The translations under genes and the position numbers were made by a program. The notes under the pieces are model-generated. The model had not been told where the DNA came from, did no database searches, and was given only the letters and a program-made list of their open reading frames with translations. From Chara braunii (Eukaryota > Streptophyta > Charophyceae > Charales > Characeae), in assembly GCA_003427395.1 (NCBI GenBank), contig BFEA01000120.1:2992668-3028467 (forward strand): a DNA stretch of 35,800 nucleotides, read 5' to 3'. Below are positions 17,416 to 26,954 of this stretch, piece after piece; within the stretch, counting starts at the first letter, position 1, and every line of letters starts with the position of its first letter.

Positions 17416-18885
17416 GTGTCCCACCCAGACATCGCCTTCACTTCCCCTCATCAGTTTGCTCACTTCATCCGACAGGAGGACGTCACATTCTACTCAGTGA
17501 ACGTCATGGATCTTCTTCGCTATGATCCACTCTGTCCCGAGGTTGAGCTCATCTCACTGGAGCCCGATCCCCCTGACCCTTCCTCCATCTTCGCGGCTCC
17601 CATCTCCACATCCACCCGTCAGCCTGCGGATACCCCCTCCACGTCCCAGGCCCCAGCGCCGCCGACCGTCGAGTCCACATATACGTCTCGTGCCGACGCA
17701 GACGCTGAGGAACTCACACGGTTCACGGCAGACTTAGAGCCCGCCGTTCGCGACCTGATTCGAGAGTACCGCGACGTCTTTCCCCCGTACTTCTCATACA
17801 GCGGGATTCCCTCGATGCGCGGTGTTGAGCATTCTATACAGCTCGTGCCTGACTATCGTGTTCACCATCAGGCACCGTACCGACTCTCGATTCCAGAGGC
17901 GACGGAACTCAAGCGTCAGCTTGAGGAGATCCTTCAACTGGGTTTCATGAAACCTTGTAACTCCCCTTGGGGTGCACCTGTCCTCTTTGCTCGCAAAGCG
18001 GACGGAACTCTTCGCCTCTGCATCAACTACCGCGGCCTTAACCGTTACACGGTTAAGAACAGCTATCCTATGCCCCGCGCGGATGAGTTGTTTGACCGTC
18101 TGGCAGGCAACCGCTTCTTCACGAAGATCGATCTTCGTAGCGGTTACCACCAGATCCGCATTGCCACAGAGGATCAGCCGAAGACCGCCTTTCGGTCACG
18201 CTTCGGCCATTACGAGTTCACGGTGATGCCATTCGGCCTCACCAATGCCCCCGCCACCTTCCAAACGGCGATGAACGACATCTTCAGGGACATCCTTGAA
18301 GAATACGTTCTCGTATACCTGGATGGCATCTTGGTCTACCGTCGTACCTTAGAAGACCATCTCAGACACCTCCGCGATGTCCTACAGCGCTTACGCAAGC
18401 ATGACTTCTATGCCAAGCTCAGTAAGTGCCGATTTGCCCAGCGCAAAGTGGACTTCCTAGGACACCATGTATCTGACCAGGGTCTCCACAATGACGACGC
18501 AAAGATCACTGCTATTGCAGAGTGGCCCGTCCCCGCATCTCCCAAGCAGCTTCGCAGTTCCCTAGGCCTCACCAGCTACTATAGTAATTTTATCCAGGGA
18601 TACGCTAGGTATTTCTACGTCCTTACCTCTACCCTCCTTCGGAAGAACCCGCCGTGGTTTTGGACACCCCTGTGCGAGGACGCCTTTTGCGCCCTCAAGA
18701 AGGCGGTGACCTGTGCGTCGGTTCTTCGCCTTCCCGATTTTGATCGCCCCTTTATCGTCACCACTGATGCGTCAGATTTTGCAGTAGGAGCTGTCCTTTC
18801 TCAGGTGTTTCCCTCTCCTCCAGATTCACCTTACCCCCATGATCCTCCTTTCCCCCCCCTCCTACTGACATTGCTTCTCGACTGA
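17416..18885 (+). pseudogene. pol: pol, reverse transcriptase and start of RNase H
   Basis: A 489-codon frame. RT blocks in order: PYRLSIPEATELKRQLEE, GFMKPCNSPWGAPVLF, LCINYRGLNRYT, FTKIDLRSGYHQIRI (first catalytic Asp), FRSRFGHYEFTVMPFGLTNA, and the catalytic box. The box reads YLDG (18316-18327, residues 301-304) where the family has YLDD, so one metal-binding Asp is lost and the enzyme should be inactive. RNase H begins with TTDASDFAVGAVLS near 18763-18804. The frame runs out after a run of eight C (18852-18859), where reading shifts to the frame that carries the rest of RNase H. Confidence 0.88.
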
Positions 18886-19895
18886 CGCCTACCCTCCCAC
18901 CACTTCCCTCCACAGACAGTCCTCGTGTTACTTACTCCCCGACCATCGCGGAGGATGGGACTATCGAGGCTCGTGAAGGGGATTGCCCGATCGCTTTCTC
19001 CTCCCGTCAGTTACTGCCTGCCGAGATAAACTACACTGCCGATGAACGTGAGGTTCTCGCAGTAGTTTATGCTACCCGGCATTGGCGTCATTATCTCCAC
19101 GGGGCTCCCTTCACGGTGCGCACGGACAACTCAGTTGTCCAGGCTTTCCTCACAAAGCCTAAGCTTTCCCCTCGACAGGCACGCTGGTGGCTTGAATTAT
19201 CCGAGTTCAGTTTCACCACTCAGCCCATAAAGGGTGAAACGAACCGTGTCGCCGATGCCTTGTCCCGCCGTCCTGATCACAATCAGGAACCCATTCATCT
19301 TGCTGCCATCTCCATCACCACTATTGATCAGTCGGTGATCGACGTGTATCGTACTCAGTACCGCCACTGCCCCGATTATCGCGTCATCCACGCGACACTG
19401 CGGAGTGGTAAGACCGTTCCTTCCTACTCCCTCGGGGAGAACGGCCTCGTGTACTGGCATGACAGATCTGGTCAGCAAGAACCACGTATCTGCGTTCCCT
19501 CCCCCGGACAGCTCCACGTTCAGGCTGTAGCAGCGTTCCATGATCAGGCAGCTGCCGGTCATATGGGTTTCCACAAGACGTTGGCTCGTGTTTGCCGCCT
19601 ATACGTCTGGCCGAAGTTCAAGGACTTTGTCAAAGCCTACATCCAGGAGTGTCTTACCTGCCAGGAGATGAACAGTGCGAACCACCTTCCGTATGGGTTA
19701 CTTCAGCCCCTACCCATACCTGAAGGTCGTTGGCAGTCCATCTCGATGGATTTCATTGGTCCCCTCCGCCCACCCACTGAGCAAGGTCATGATGCTATCT
19801 TGGTCATCGTCGATCACTTCACGAAGCGTGTACGTTTTGTCCTGTGCCGCTATCGCATTAGCGTTCGTGAGGTCGCCAATATCGTCTTCGACTGA
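18886..19895 (+). pseudogene. pol: pol, RNase H remainder and integrase N-terminal part
   Basis: Continues the pol protein in a new frame. RNase H blocks are EREVLAVVYATRHW, VRTDNSVVQ and NRVADALSRRPD (ending about 19273). Integrase follows with an HHCC zinc finger: His codons at 19539 and 19560, Cys codons at 19650 and 19659. The first catalytic Asp lies in SMDFIGPL near 19744-19767. The frame is closed by TGA at 19893-19895, after which the same frame continues as integrase, so the stop is a point mutation and not a true end. Confidence 0.82.
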
Positions 19896-20578
19896 GTCGT
19901 GAGAGATCACGACTTACCTCAGAGCATCATCTCCGACAGTAACCCGCGCTTTACCAGCACATTCTGGCGACGCCTACACGAGGTGTACGGATCCCCGCTC
20001 CGCTTCTCATCGTCTTACCACCCTCAGACGGATGGTCAGACTGAGGTCACCAATAAAACTCTCGGTAATATCCTCCGAAAGTTTGTTAGGGATGACCAGC
20101 AGTGAGACTTACACTTAGCCCACGCGGAGATTGCGTACAACCACGCTGTTTCGCCAGCAACGGGGATGTCGCCATTCTATTGCGACCTCAGCTACCACCC
20201 TCGCGTACCCGCGGATTTCCTACGACTATCGCGGTTGTGCCCAGACACTCGTTGCCCTGCGCTTGACGACTGGATCGCCCACATGACGGCAATTATGAAG
20301 CGAGCACACGAGAGTTTAGCCGACTCCCAGACTCGCATGGCCGCACGAGCGAACCAATCACGAATGGATCATCCATTCAAAGTGACGATGTGCTCGTCGA
20401 TGCACGCCACTTACAACTCGAAGCAGATATGTTTTGCAAGTTCAGGCGTCGTTTCTTCGGTCCATGCCGCATCCTTCAGGCCGTCGGTTCTGATACTGCC
20501 GCTAGTTTGGTCAGCTTCCGTGTGAAGCTACCTGATTAACTTCGACAGACTCGCGTACACGATGTTTACCACGTCTCC
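19896..20578 (+). pseudogene. pol: pol, integrase core and C-terminal part
   Basis: Same frame as the preceding part up to TGA at 20103-20105. It carries the second catalytic Asp (IISDSNPRFTS, near 19924-19956) and the catalytic Glu (QTDGQTEVTN, near 20026-20055), completing the D,D-35-E triad. After the TGA the protein continues (AYNHAVSPATGMSPF). A frameshift near 20385 moves reading to the chromodomain frame, and a TAA at 20537-20539 interrupts that frame. The codons around both TGA sites fit Arg or Trp in relatives, suggesting simple point decay. Confidence 0.78.
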
Positions 20579-21004
20579 TTGCTGCGTCCTTATCGCAGAC
20601 CGTCCGAGCGCTTCGCCGGACGCCCTTATGAGCGCCCTCCACCTATCATGGTGGACGGTCACAAGGAGTTCGTTGTTTCCGACATCGTATCACGCCGAGT
20701 TACCGACGATACCCTTCCACGCATCGAGTACCTTGTGCGTTGGAAGGGCTACCCTGATGAGGAGGCTACTTGGGAGCCTCTCGAGCACTTGCAGCACGCC
20801 AGGATGTTGGTGCGTGCATACGATCGTGCTCGTCGTGCTGAGATGTCTGCCCCTGCTCGGCCGACTGACCCTCTTCCTCCTCCTCCGGCTGAAGAGATTG
20901 TTGAGGACGAGCCCACTCCCTCTGAGGCCGTTCCTCAGCCGCAGACTCTCGCCTCCGAGCGTCCACAGCGCACTCATCGTCGCCCTTCGCGTTACGATGA
21001 CTGA
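20579..21004 (+). pseudogene. pol: pol, integrase C-terminus with chromodomain
   Basis: A 141-codon open segment, the end of the polyprotein. The chromodomain spans about 20669-20821 (residues 31-81), with YLVRWKGYP and ATWEPLEHL, the aromatic-cage and W-E blocks of the fold. Chromoviruses use this domain to steer integration to marked chromatin such as H3K9-methylated heterochromatin. A basic, Pro-rich tail follows and ends with TGA at 21002-21004. The segment before residue 30 is the conserved VHDVYHVSLLRPYRR linker in the same frame. This piece is intact, unlike the rest of pol. Confidence 0.85.
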
Positions 21005-21949
21005 CACTCTTATCCTCTATCTTTCCCCTACTGACTCACACCATCAGGTACTCCATCATCAGCTTCTTCAGGATTTCAGCGTTTTGCAGCTCTGCTTCGA
21101 CATCGACTCAACTGCTACTTCATCGACGTCATCGACCACTTCGACGACTTCAGCTACCTTATCGGCTTCAGCTACTTTGAACGTGACTACTTCACGCCAC
21201 CACCCTACCCAGTACATTCCCTTGCATCTGTCGCATGATGGTTCTCACTTAGNTGGGTCTCTTTGAGTTGGGCTCTCCCTTGGTATTATATAGGCATTGG
21301 GACCGTAGCGTTATATTGACTTCATTGCTCCCAGATCTAGCTCCCTCCTCCCCCAGTCGGTGAGTTGTGTGCATGTTTCCCTCACCCACTGCCCTCATCA
21401 CCCTAGTGTGGGCCCTTGCATGCCTTCAGTTAGGCATATCTCCACCCTATTCCAGGCTCCCCCTTTTTTCATGGTCGACCCTGCATGGTGTCATCCTTTT
21501 GTCGAGCATTACCTGCCCTGATGGTTTATCTGTTAGGGTCTTTGGTTTTGTTTTGCTACCACTCTCCCACCTTGAGCCTGGTGACCTATCCCACCTTCAC
21601 GTGTGACTGCCCTTAGGAGTTTCGATTCTTAGGCTGCATTCACCTCCTCTGAGACCATCCCACCCTTAGTGGTTCAGCGACAGGACATTATCTTGTGCCA
21701 TATTGCTCTTTTTCCTTTCAACACTGAGGCAATTGCCTCCAGGACTTTAGGATTGTATATTGCTACATTTACTTTTTGCTATTAGCTAGGATATGGATAC
21801 CAGACATTTGCTTTTCTTTTGACATTATGTAGCTTAGGATGCATGGACTCCGCATCCATGATTTCTCAGTTTTCTTTATTGCAGAGTTTCGCTGCTTTTG
21901 CGGATAGCGTGTTTATGGCTCTTGCGATCCATTACAGATCTGAGGATTG
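21005..21949 (+). other. 3' UTR of the LTR element
   Basis: About 945 bp between the end of pol and the 3' LTR. Rich in CTTC and TCGAC-like repeats at 21090-21200 (TCATCGACGTCATCGACCAC type), then CT-rich sequence. One N at 21253. No ORF of note and no strong polypurine tract next to 21950 (GATCTGAGGATTG is the closest purine-rich piece). Confidence 0.6.
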
Positions 21950-22293
21950 TGCAGCGGGCCTTCATCTGCCCTGGGCTACAGCCAGGGCCTATTTGGCTAT
22001 TTGCCAGTTCGGCCTGTGGGACCAGGCCATGGCCTGACCCCACAGGCCGTGTGATGTTCCAGTCCTGCCCGGTACCACTGTCGGTACTAGGCCAGTCCAG
22101 TCAGTTAGTCCGCTGGGGGTATACCCCAGCTGTAGTCTGTTTTTGATTCATTCTTCATTTGCACAGATTGGAGTACGTTCGTGTTGAGTCTGCGTTGGAG
22201 CTGCGTTGTCCCTTCCAGCTCCATCTCCATCTCCCCTATCCTCATCCCTTCGTCTTGATCCTGACGGACCGCCATCCCGGTGGATCCGTCACA
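21950..22293 (+). repeat. 3' LTR
   Basis: TG...CA ends, colinear with the 5' LTR (see 12055-12398). Shared landmarks are GGCCTGTGGGACCAGGCC, GCCCGGTACCACTGTCGGTA and GACGGACCGCCATCCCGG. Matching stops at 22293, right where the 5' copy is followed by the primer binding site. Confidence 0.8.
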
Positions 22294-22644
22294 CCTCTGG
22301 AGGTTCCCGCAATTGCGTATTCTTTTTAGACCTGTTTCTTTCTGGAAACAGAACAAAAGAATTTGACGTTTGGTGGGCAGCTCTCGTAAGAAAAAGCAAA
22401 AAAAAAAAGGAAAACGGGATGAATTTTTATGCATCGTGTTGTGTGACCCCTTGACCCGTATAATCGCATTCCTAAAGCAGGTCGAGACTGTGTCCTTTCT
22501 GTTTCGTGACATGTACGGGTGTGCTGTGTGACTGGGAAGTGCCGTATAATCCCAAATTGGCTCACATATAATTTGCGATTGTACGTGCTAGTATGCGTAT
22601 GCCCTCAGCTAGCTCAACACTTTGAAGCTTGTGGCAGATATGTG

Positions 22645-22652
<8 letters not shown>
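22294..22652. other. Unassigned spacer between LTR element and LINE-B
   Basis: No gene. An A11 tract near 22400. Near 22590-22607, TATGCGTATGCCC resembles the right end of the GGGCATACTCACAC MITE family. The adjoining sequence, read in reverse, shares GTTGAGCTAGCTGA with 6321-6334. Both are probably MITE debris. Confidence 0.4.
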
Positions 22653-22676
<24 letters not shown>

Positions 22677-22803
22677 TTGGGAGAACATAATATCAGTTTA
22701 TTGCCAAGAAATAAGTTGAGGCCGGGGAGCTCACAATTCTACCCGGGGACTGGGGCCATTACCCAAATTCGACTCAAAATTGGAAACCGGGTTCAGCATC
22801 CCC
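22653..22803 (-). other. LINE-B 3' tail shared with the SINE-like element at 3272-3613
   Basis: Read on the minus strand: GGGATGCTGAACCCGG, GGGTAATGGCCCCAG, CCGGCCTCAACT, GCAATAAACTGATATTATG, then an AAAT-type tail. The same order of blocks occurs in the SINE-like copy (minus, 3599 to 3312), whose tail is poly(A). This is the best evidence that the short element uses a LINE-derived 3' end. Confidence 0.7.
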
Positions 22804-22979
22804 CAACTCACTCTCAATCCAAAACAACTCTCACAAAAAAACAACATTCTCGCTCGATAAAAAGATGAGGAAAAAGACACTTTAGGATAGTCGGGCCTAA
22901 ACCTAGAGTCTACCTCTACAGATCCTTGTTTGAAATCAGGCCTCTTAACATCTCCTTGCATAGCTTCTAACTTTTATTC

Positions 22980-24219
22980 ATGATGCAAAACAGGAGAGGA
23001 CAGGAGCTACTCTGAGCAACTTGTATCCAAGACAGAAAGGGGGAAGGAGAACCTCTGCTCAAGGTGGCGTACTAATTCGTTCCCTGTGACCTATTGTGGC
23101 CAGTAACCAAGGACAAAAGGAAAATTTTCCCCTATCATCTATTCTAGACAGGCCTGAATCTCTTCCCCAAGTATCCCAGAACCACTTCCGTCGATTCTGA
23201 TTTATTCCTCGTGTCGTTCATCTTTGCCAGTCGGAGTGGATCGTTCTTCTGATCTCCGAGGTAATCCGCTTCTTGATTTGAATATCAGACATGAATTGAC
23301 GGCGAAACAATTGATTATTCCTATCATCCCTGAACATCTTCATTATGATGTTCTGATTACTTGGTCCACATACTTCCATTCTCTCGTACCGTTTCCATAG
23401 CCAGTCAAGATCCATTCGTCTGTCCACTCAAAACTGTTCTTAGTTATGATCTTGTTCCAGCGTTGAATCCACCAGTCCCAGATGCGTCGTGAGGCTGGAC
23501 AGGTAAGCCATAAGTATCGCGTAGTCTCCCATCCCCATTTATATCTTGTACAGGTTGTAGAAATTCCCATACCTTTTGCCACAAACCATACCGCAAAAGT
23601 TGTGGCCAAAATAGCTTGTAACCAAAGCATACTCTCCAGCTTCTGAGCGGGGAGGCCCTTCAACTCTACCCAGATGGTCTTCATTGTCACCATAGAAATA
23701 CCTGGCATACCTTGCTCAGAGCCTCAGACCATCTCTTCGGCACAGTAGTATACGGTTGCTTTTTAACTTTCCTTCTAAGGAGTTCAGTGCCCAACTTGAA
23801 TTTATACTCATCGAAAGGTATCAACTTACCATTCTGAGTATTGTACCAACCTACTGCAGATGGGTGGTTACCGAGTGAGATAACTGATCTACCTTCTGCA
23901 ACTAGCAGAGTTCTAATCTGAGTTGGGTCCTTGCCATTTCGTCATATTAAAGTTCGAACTGCAACTTCTTCAATCCCTCCCATTCAGTCCAATTTACCCT
24001 TTGCATCCGGATGAATATCTTTCGTAAATGTCGAGTCATCTGCCCTATGCCATTCTGCTGCTTCCAGACCTCCATCTAGACCCAGGCCTCTGATCTGCCA
24101 AAAGTCATAGTTTCCGTTTTCATTCAGTTTCCTTCCCCAGAGTCCGTTCCCTGGTATTGAGTCTGTCTGCACGATCCTTACCCATCCTTCCAGTATAATC
24201 TTGACCCTTTGCTCTAATT
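22980..24219 (-). pseudogene. LINE-B ORF2 fragment, C-terminal part with decayed zinc knuckle
   Basis: The remainder of the ORF2 C-terminus after the SINE-like insertion, in several short frames (24172-23984, 23708-23343, 23427-23218). KIILEGWVRIV, just past the insertion, aligns with the EGQWVVRCG region of LINE-A, showing continuity. In 23708-23343, LKGLPAQKLESMLWL matches LKQIPSTKLRSMTWL of LINE-A. The knuckle reads CTRY...RYLWLTC where LINE-A has a CX2C and H, so two ligands are replaced by Tyr. Stops and shifts make it non-functional. Confidence 0.7.
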
Positions 24220-24464
24220 AGCTTCTGAACGAGATTTTCTTAAACTTTTTCATAGTTCTCAGATTGTTCTTAGCCGAATGTCAGGTAATGGCCCTGGTAT
24301 CTCAAATCATTGCTTGGATCATCTGTATAATTATAAATGGGACGCTGGGCCCGGTTCCCAGCACGTGTTGCTCCCCACGAATAGATTGGAGCTCTTTGTC
24401 TCAAAAAAAAAAAAAAAAAAAAAAAAAAAATAATAATAATAATAATAATAAAAAAGCTTCTGAA
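24220..24464 (+). mobile_element. SINE-like element with 10-bp target duplication inside LINE-B
   Basis: AGCTTCTGAA occurs exactly at 24220-24229 and 24455-24464. The body (24230-24403) carries about 110 bp of unidentified 5' sequence, then the LINE-tail motif GGGACGCTGGGCCCGG...CCACGAATAGATTGGAGC (24339-24393). A27 (24404-24430) and a TAA microsatellite (24431-24450) end it. Its small size, lack of ORF, A tail and duplication are those of a SINE mobilised by a LINE. Removing it and one duplication restores continuity of LINE-B sequence on both sides. Confidence 0.8.
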
Positions 24465-24475
24465 AGTTGAGCTGC

Positions 24476-24477
<2 letters not shown>

Positions 24478-24508
<31 letters not shown>
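24478..24508. repeat. T31 homopolymer
   Basis: Thirty-one T in a row inside LINE-B, 14 nt from the SINE-like element. It may be the remains of a second insertion tail on the minus strand or a homopolymer expansion. It inserts an artificial poly-Lys run in the minus-strand frame. Confidence 0.9.
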
Positions 24509-24509
<1 letters not shown>

Positions 24510-25169
24510 AAAGCCCAGGTTGTTGTAGAGGTGGGATAATCTTGACAATTTCTGTTTTAGAGTTGCACTGTCCATCCAGTCTTGTTTGTCCTTATCCCAA
24601 ATGTCTTTTACCCTGACAACCCCTCGTTCTATCAATGCCTTACCAAAACTCCCGGAGGATCCTTGAGCTAGGAAACAGTTCCCAGATTCATCTATGATAC
24701 GGGGATTTTCAAAAAGGATTTGAGAAAGGACAGTGTATTTCAAGTTCGGTGGGTCTCTCTCCGTAGGCATCAATCTTTTCCAGGCGTACAAGACATCACT
24801 CCAAAACTTCGACTTAAGTTGCTTGTTGATATAGGAAGGAATTAGCAACCAAGCTCGGACATCCTCCTGGCTACTCAGTGACCCTTCTTCACATAGAATC
24901 TGCAGACCCAAGCTCAACCAAGGGTCATCCGTAGCTGTAGTCAGGGCCTTAACTGGCCATTTTGCCAGTGATGCTAGATTTTGTTGTCTGGGATCCAATA
25001 TGCCTAAGCCCCCTTGTTGTCTAGGAAAGGTAATTGTTTCCCAGGCCACCTTTGACATGTATCCTTCTTGTTCCTGTGCTTCAGGCTTCCAAACAAAGCG
25101 TCCTGCTGCCTTCTTGATTTTCCCATATGCCTTGTCACCTGGGCGATGAACTGCTAACGTAAACCACAA
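24509..25169 (-). pseudogene. LINE-B ORF2 fragment, RT C-terminal region
   Basis: An open frame of about 220 codons before the homopolymer. It begins within the post-catalytic RT/thumb part (AYGKIKKAAGRFVWK, comparable to SYGKIRSLTTKYLWK in LINE-A at 9047-9091). It carries QGGLGILDPRQQNLA, then WLSLGLQIL, KSKFWSDVLYAWK and GVVRVKDIWDKD, blocks also present in LINE-A and LINE-C. The catalytic Asp-Asp box lies upstream of the truncation and is missing. The frame then runs into the poly-Lys artefact of the T31 tract. Confidence 0.8.
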
Positions 25170-25172
25170 TAC

Positions 25173-25613
25173 CTATCCTGCTGCTGTTGAAAGGACCAAG
25201 GCTGCTGTTGTTGAAAGGACCAAGGCTCGGGCCAGTAGTTATTTTTTTTTGTTTTGTTTGGTGCCGTCAGTATTGTCTGCGTCAGAGAGTTTTCAATATC
25301 CGTTATTTACGGTATGAGGCAAATCGCTGTTCCTCCTCGTTTCACACGAATCCGGCACTTCTAAATGCCGCTGTGATGATGTCCACAATCATGTGGACTG
25401 GCGACCTCCATGAGCACCGGGCACCCAGACAGCACATGTTAGAGTCCACTTTCATTTCCTCATATGGCGGCGGACGTCATGAATACCTTCAAACAATAAA
25501 TAAAATAGCTTTGTATTATAAAATAGAATGGCAGGTGGGAAAATATATAAACACAGATTAAAAAATGACACTACCGATTTCTTTTGATTTAAAAAAGGCA
25601 TTTTTTGCTGTCA
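25173..25613. other. Unassigned spacer
   Basis: Begins with two tandem copies of a 24-bp unit, GCTGCTGTTGAAAGGACCAAG (one base varies), near 25181-25228. The rest shows no gene or bounded repeat. Confidence 0.4.
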
Positions 25614-25740
25614 GGTGCTGGTGGGACAAGGTCCCAGGTTAATTCACAGCCCCCCCCCCCCCGGCCCCCAAATGAATCGTTTCAAAAATTGCAAATAATG
25701 AGCCTTGGGGCCAGGGCCTTGTCCCACATGCACTGTTGAG
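25614..25740. mobile_element. Small MITE with GTGGGACAAGG termini
   Basis: The left end GTGCTGGTGGGACAAGGTCC (about 25615-25634) and the right end GGCCTTGTCCCACATGCAC (about 25716-25734) are inverted with few mismatches. A C14 tract lies inside (about 25650-25663). The 20-bp left end is exactly repeated (inverted) near 6122-6143. No ORF. Confidence 0.6.
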
Positions 25741-25845
25741 TTCAGCTAACACAACCGTGTGACACTGGCAAAAAGCTTTTTTTTCATGGTAACTGCCCGG
25801 ACGTCTGGACCGGGTTCCAGACAGTCCGGTGTCCGGTGTTCGGTC

Positions 25846-25982
25846 CCCATGTCCGGATGGAGGCCCCTGGGGCAAAAAAAAAAAAAAAAATGGGGCAGCC
25901 CAGGACGTTTGTCGGGTTCTAGCTGCCCCTCGAAAAATAATGGGGTGATTTTTAAGTGTCCTTTCACCCCACCGGACATGGG
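25846..25982. repeat. Inverted repeats around an A17 tract
   Basis: CCCATGTCCGG at 25846-25856 is exactly inverted at 25972-25982. GTCCGG is repeated in this area (near 25824, 25831 and 25851). GGGGTGA pairs with TCACCCC near 25942-25970. A17 lies at about 25874-25890. It could be a small element with CCCATGTCCGG ends, but no target duplication was seen. Confidence 0.5.
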
Positions 25983-26094
25983 CTAGAGGTCCAGACACAA
26001 GACACTGCAGGTTTTTGAGGTGGCGGGTTTCGCACAGGCCCGAGCAATTTCAAAGTGGCCGTTTCGACGTGGCGCCCGCCGCTGCTGCCCGTTG

Positions 26095-26096
<2 letters not shown>

Positions 26097-26187
<91 letters not shown>
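26097..26187. repeat. GA microsatellite, 91 bp
   Basis: An uninterrupted GA dinucleotide tract. It makes long false frames on both strands (Arg-Glu and Ser-Leu repeats), which are not genes. Confidence 0.98.
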
Positions 26188-26188
<1 letters not shown>

Positions 26189-26750
26189 ACTGACAGTGCT
26201 GCCAGTCTGAAGACTCTGACGTTCGGAATTGAACTGCAAAGTTTGAAATTTTTAAGCCCTGGACCCCACAGGAATTCCTTTGGAAAAGACGTTTCCGCAG
26301 AATGGCCGTCGGAAGAGTCTTGGCAAGTTTGGAAAGCCTTCTAGAGGGACCCCACAGCAGAGGCCGTTTTGCGGCAAAATGCGGATTGAACTTTCCGTAA
26401 TAGGAAATGTGCCCCGAGTGCCGTTCCGAAATGGAAAGTGGTGGTCCGTCCGAGTGACCGCCCCTGGAGCCCAGGAACCACTGATGTCCGTTGGAGGGCA
26501 ACTTTGGGCGGCGGTTGACAGAGTGGTGCGACACATGGACGACAGTGTAGGCCGGTGCCATCGTGCCGCGGAATGAAGACGACGGCAAGCTGACGACCAC
26601 GACGCTGCGCGGTGATGGAGCTTGCGGAAGGCGTGCATGACCGGAGGCAAAGGGCACCAAACGCTCGCGCGCATAGGGAGCTCGTCGGGGGTGAGATCAC
26701 TTCGTCAACATCGGCTGCATGACGACGGCAACGGCCATGCAAAAACCCCA

Positions 26751-26774
26751 CCTTTCGAATTCGAATTCGAAAGG
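26751..26774. repeat. 24-bp perfect palindrome
   Basis: The sequence is its own reverse complement: CCTTTCGAATTC followed directly by its inverse. It is followed by a second hairpin, GGCGGGC-CATT-GCCCGCC, at 26774-26791. It lies in the putative 5' region of LINE-C. Function unknown. Confidence 0.85.
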
Positions 26775-26954
26775 GCGGGCCATTGCCCGCCGGTTGTTCA
26801 ACCATCTATGCGGGACCACCGAAGGCGGACCCTGTACCATGCAACACCCTCGACGCCATGCCGTAGTGTTCCAGGACCCAAAGAAACGGCCGCCCGGACA
26901 TTTTCTACTCCCGCCTGAGCTGGAGACCTGGGCCATGACCACAGCCACGCAGGG

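Larger units (their letters stand above)
12055..22293 (+). mobile_element. Ty3/gypsy chromovirus LTR retrotransposon, degenerate, about 10.2 kb
   Basis: Two direct LTRs (12055-12398 and 21950-22293) bracket a primer binding site, a long leader, gag, protease, RT, RNase H, integrase and a chromodomain, in that order. This is the Ty3/gypsy (Metaviridae) gene order, and the chromodomain places it among chromoviruses. By hand count the LTRs differ at about 24 of 342 aligned positions with no net indel (about 7%), so it is not a very recent insertion. CCTTT before the first LTR and CCTCT after the second differ by one base and may be a decayed 5-bp target duplication. Multiple stops and frameshifts make it non-autonomous now. 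No clear polypurine tract was seen before 21950. Confidence 0.88.
22653..25172 (-). mobile_element. LINE-B: 5'-truncated L1-like element on the minus strand, interrupted by a SINE-like insertion
   Basis: On the minus strand the element starts within the RT C-terminal region (about 25172), runs through the zinc-knuckle region, and ends in a 3' UTR with the tail motif (22803-22782), an AATAAA-like signal (near 22702-22713) and a terminal AAAT microsatellite (about 22649-22677). A SINE-like element with its own target duplication sits at 24220-24464, and a T31 tract (24478-24508) also interrupts the frame. Protein blocks such as QGGLGILDPRQ are close to LINE-C (GGGLGILDPER) and to LINE-A. No clear target duplication was found for LINE-B itself. 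Confidence 0.8.

Noticed and set aside
22782-22803. tRNA-like B box (GGGTTCAGCATCCC) suggesting a tRNA-derived SINE
   Set aside because: The spacing is one base off the B box and no convincing A box was found. The segment is better explained as the reverse complement of the LINE tail motif.
26097-26187. Repeat array considered as CRISPR or satellite
   Set aside because: A plain dinucleotide microsatellite with no spacers.
25983-26660. 225-codon minus-strand frame with Ser-Leu repeats
   Set aside because: Generated by the GA microsatellite; the rest has no domain similarity.
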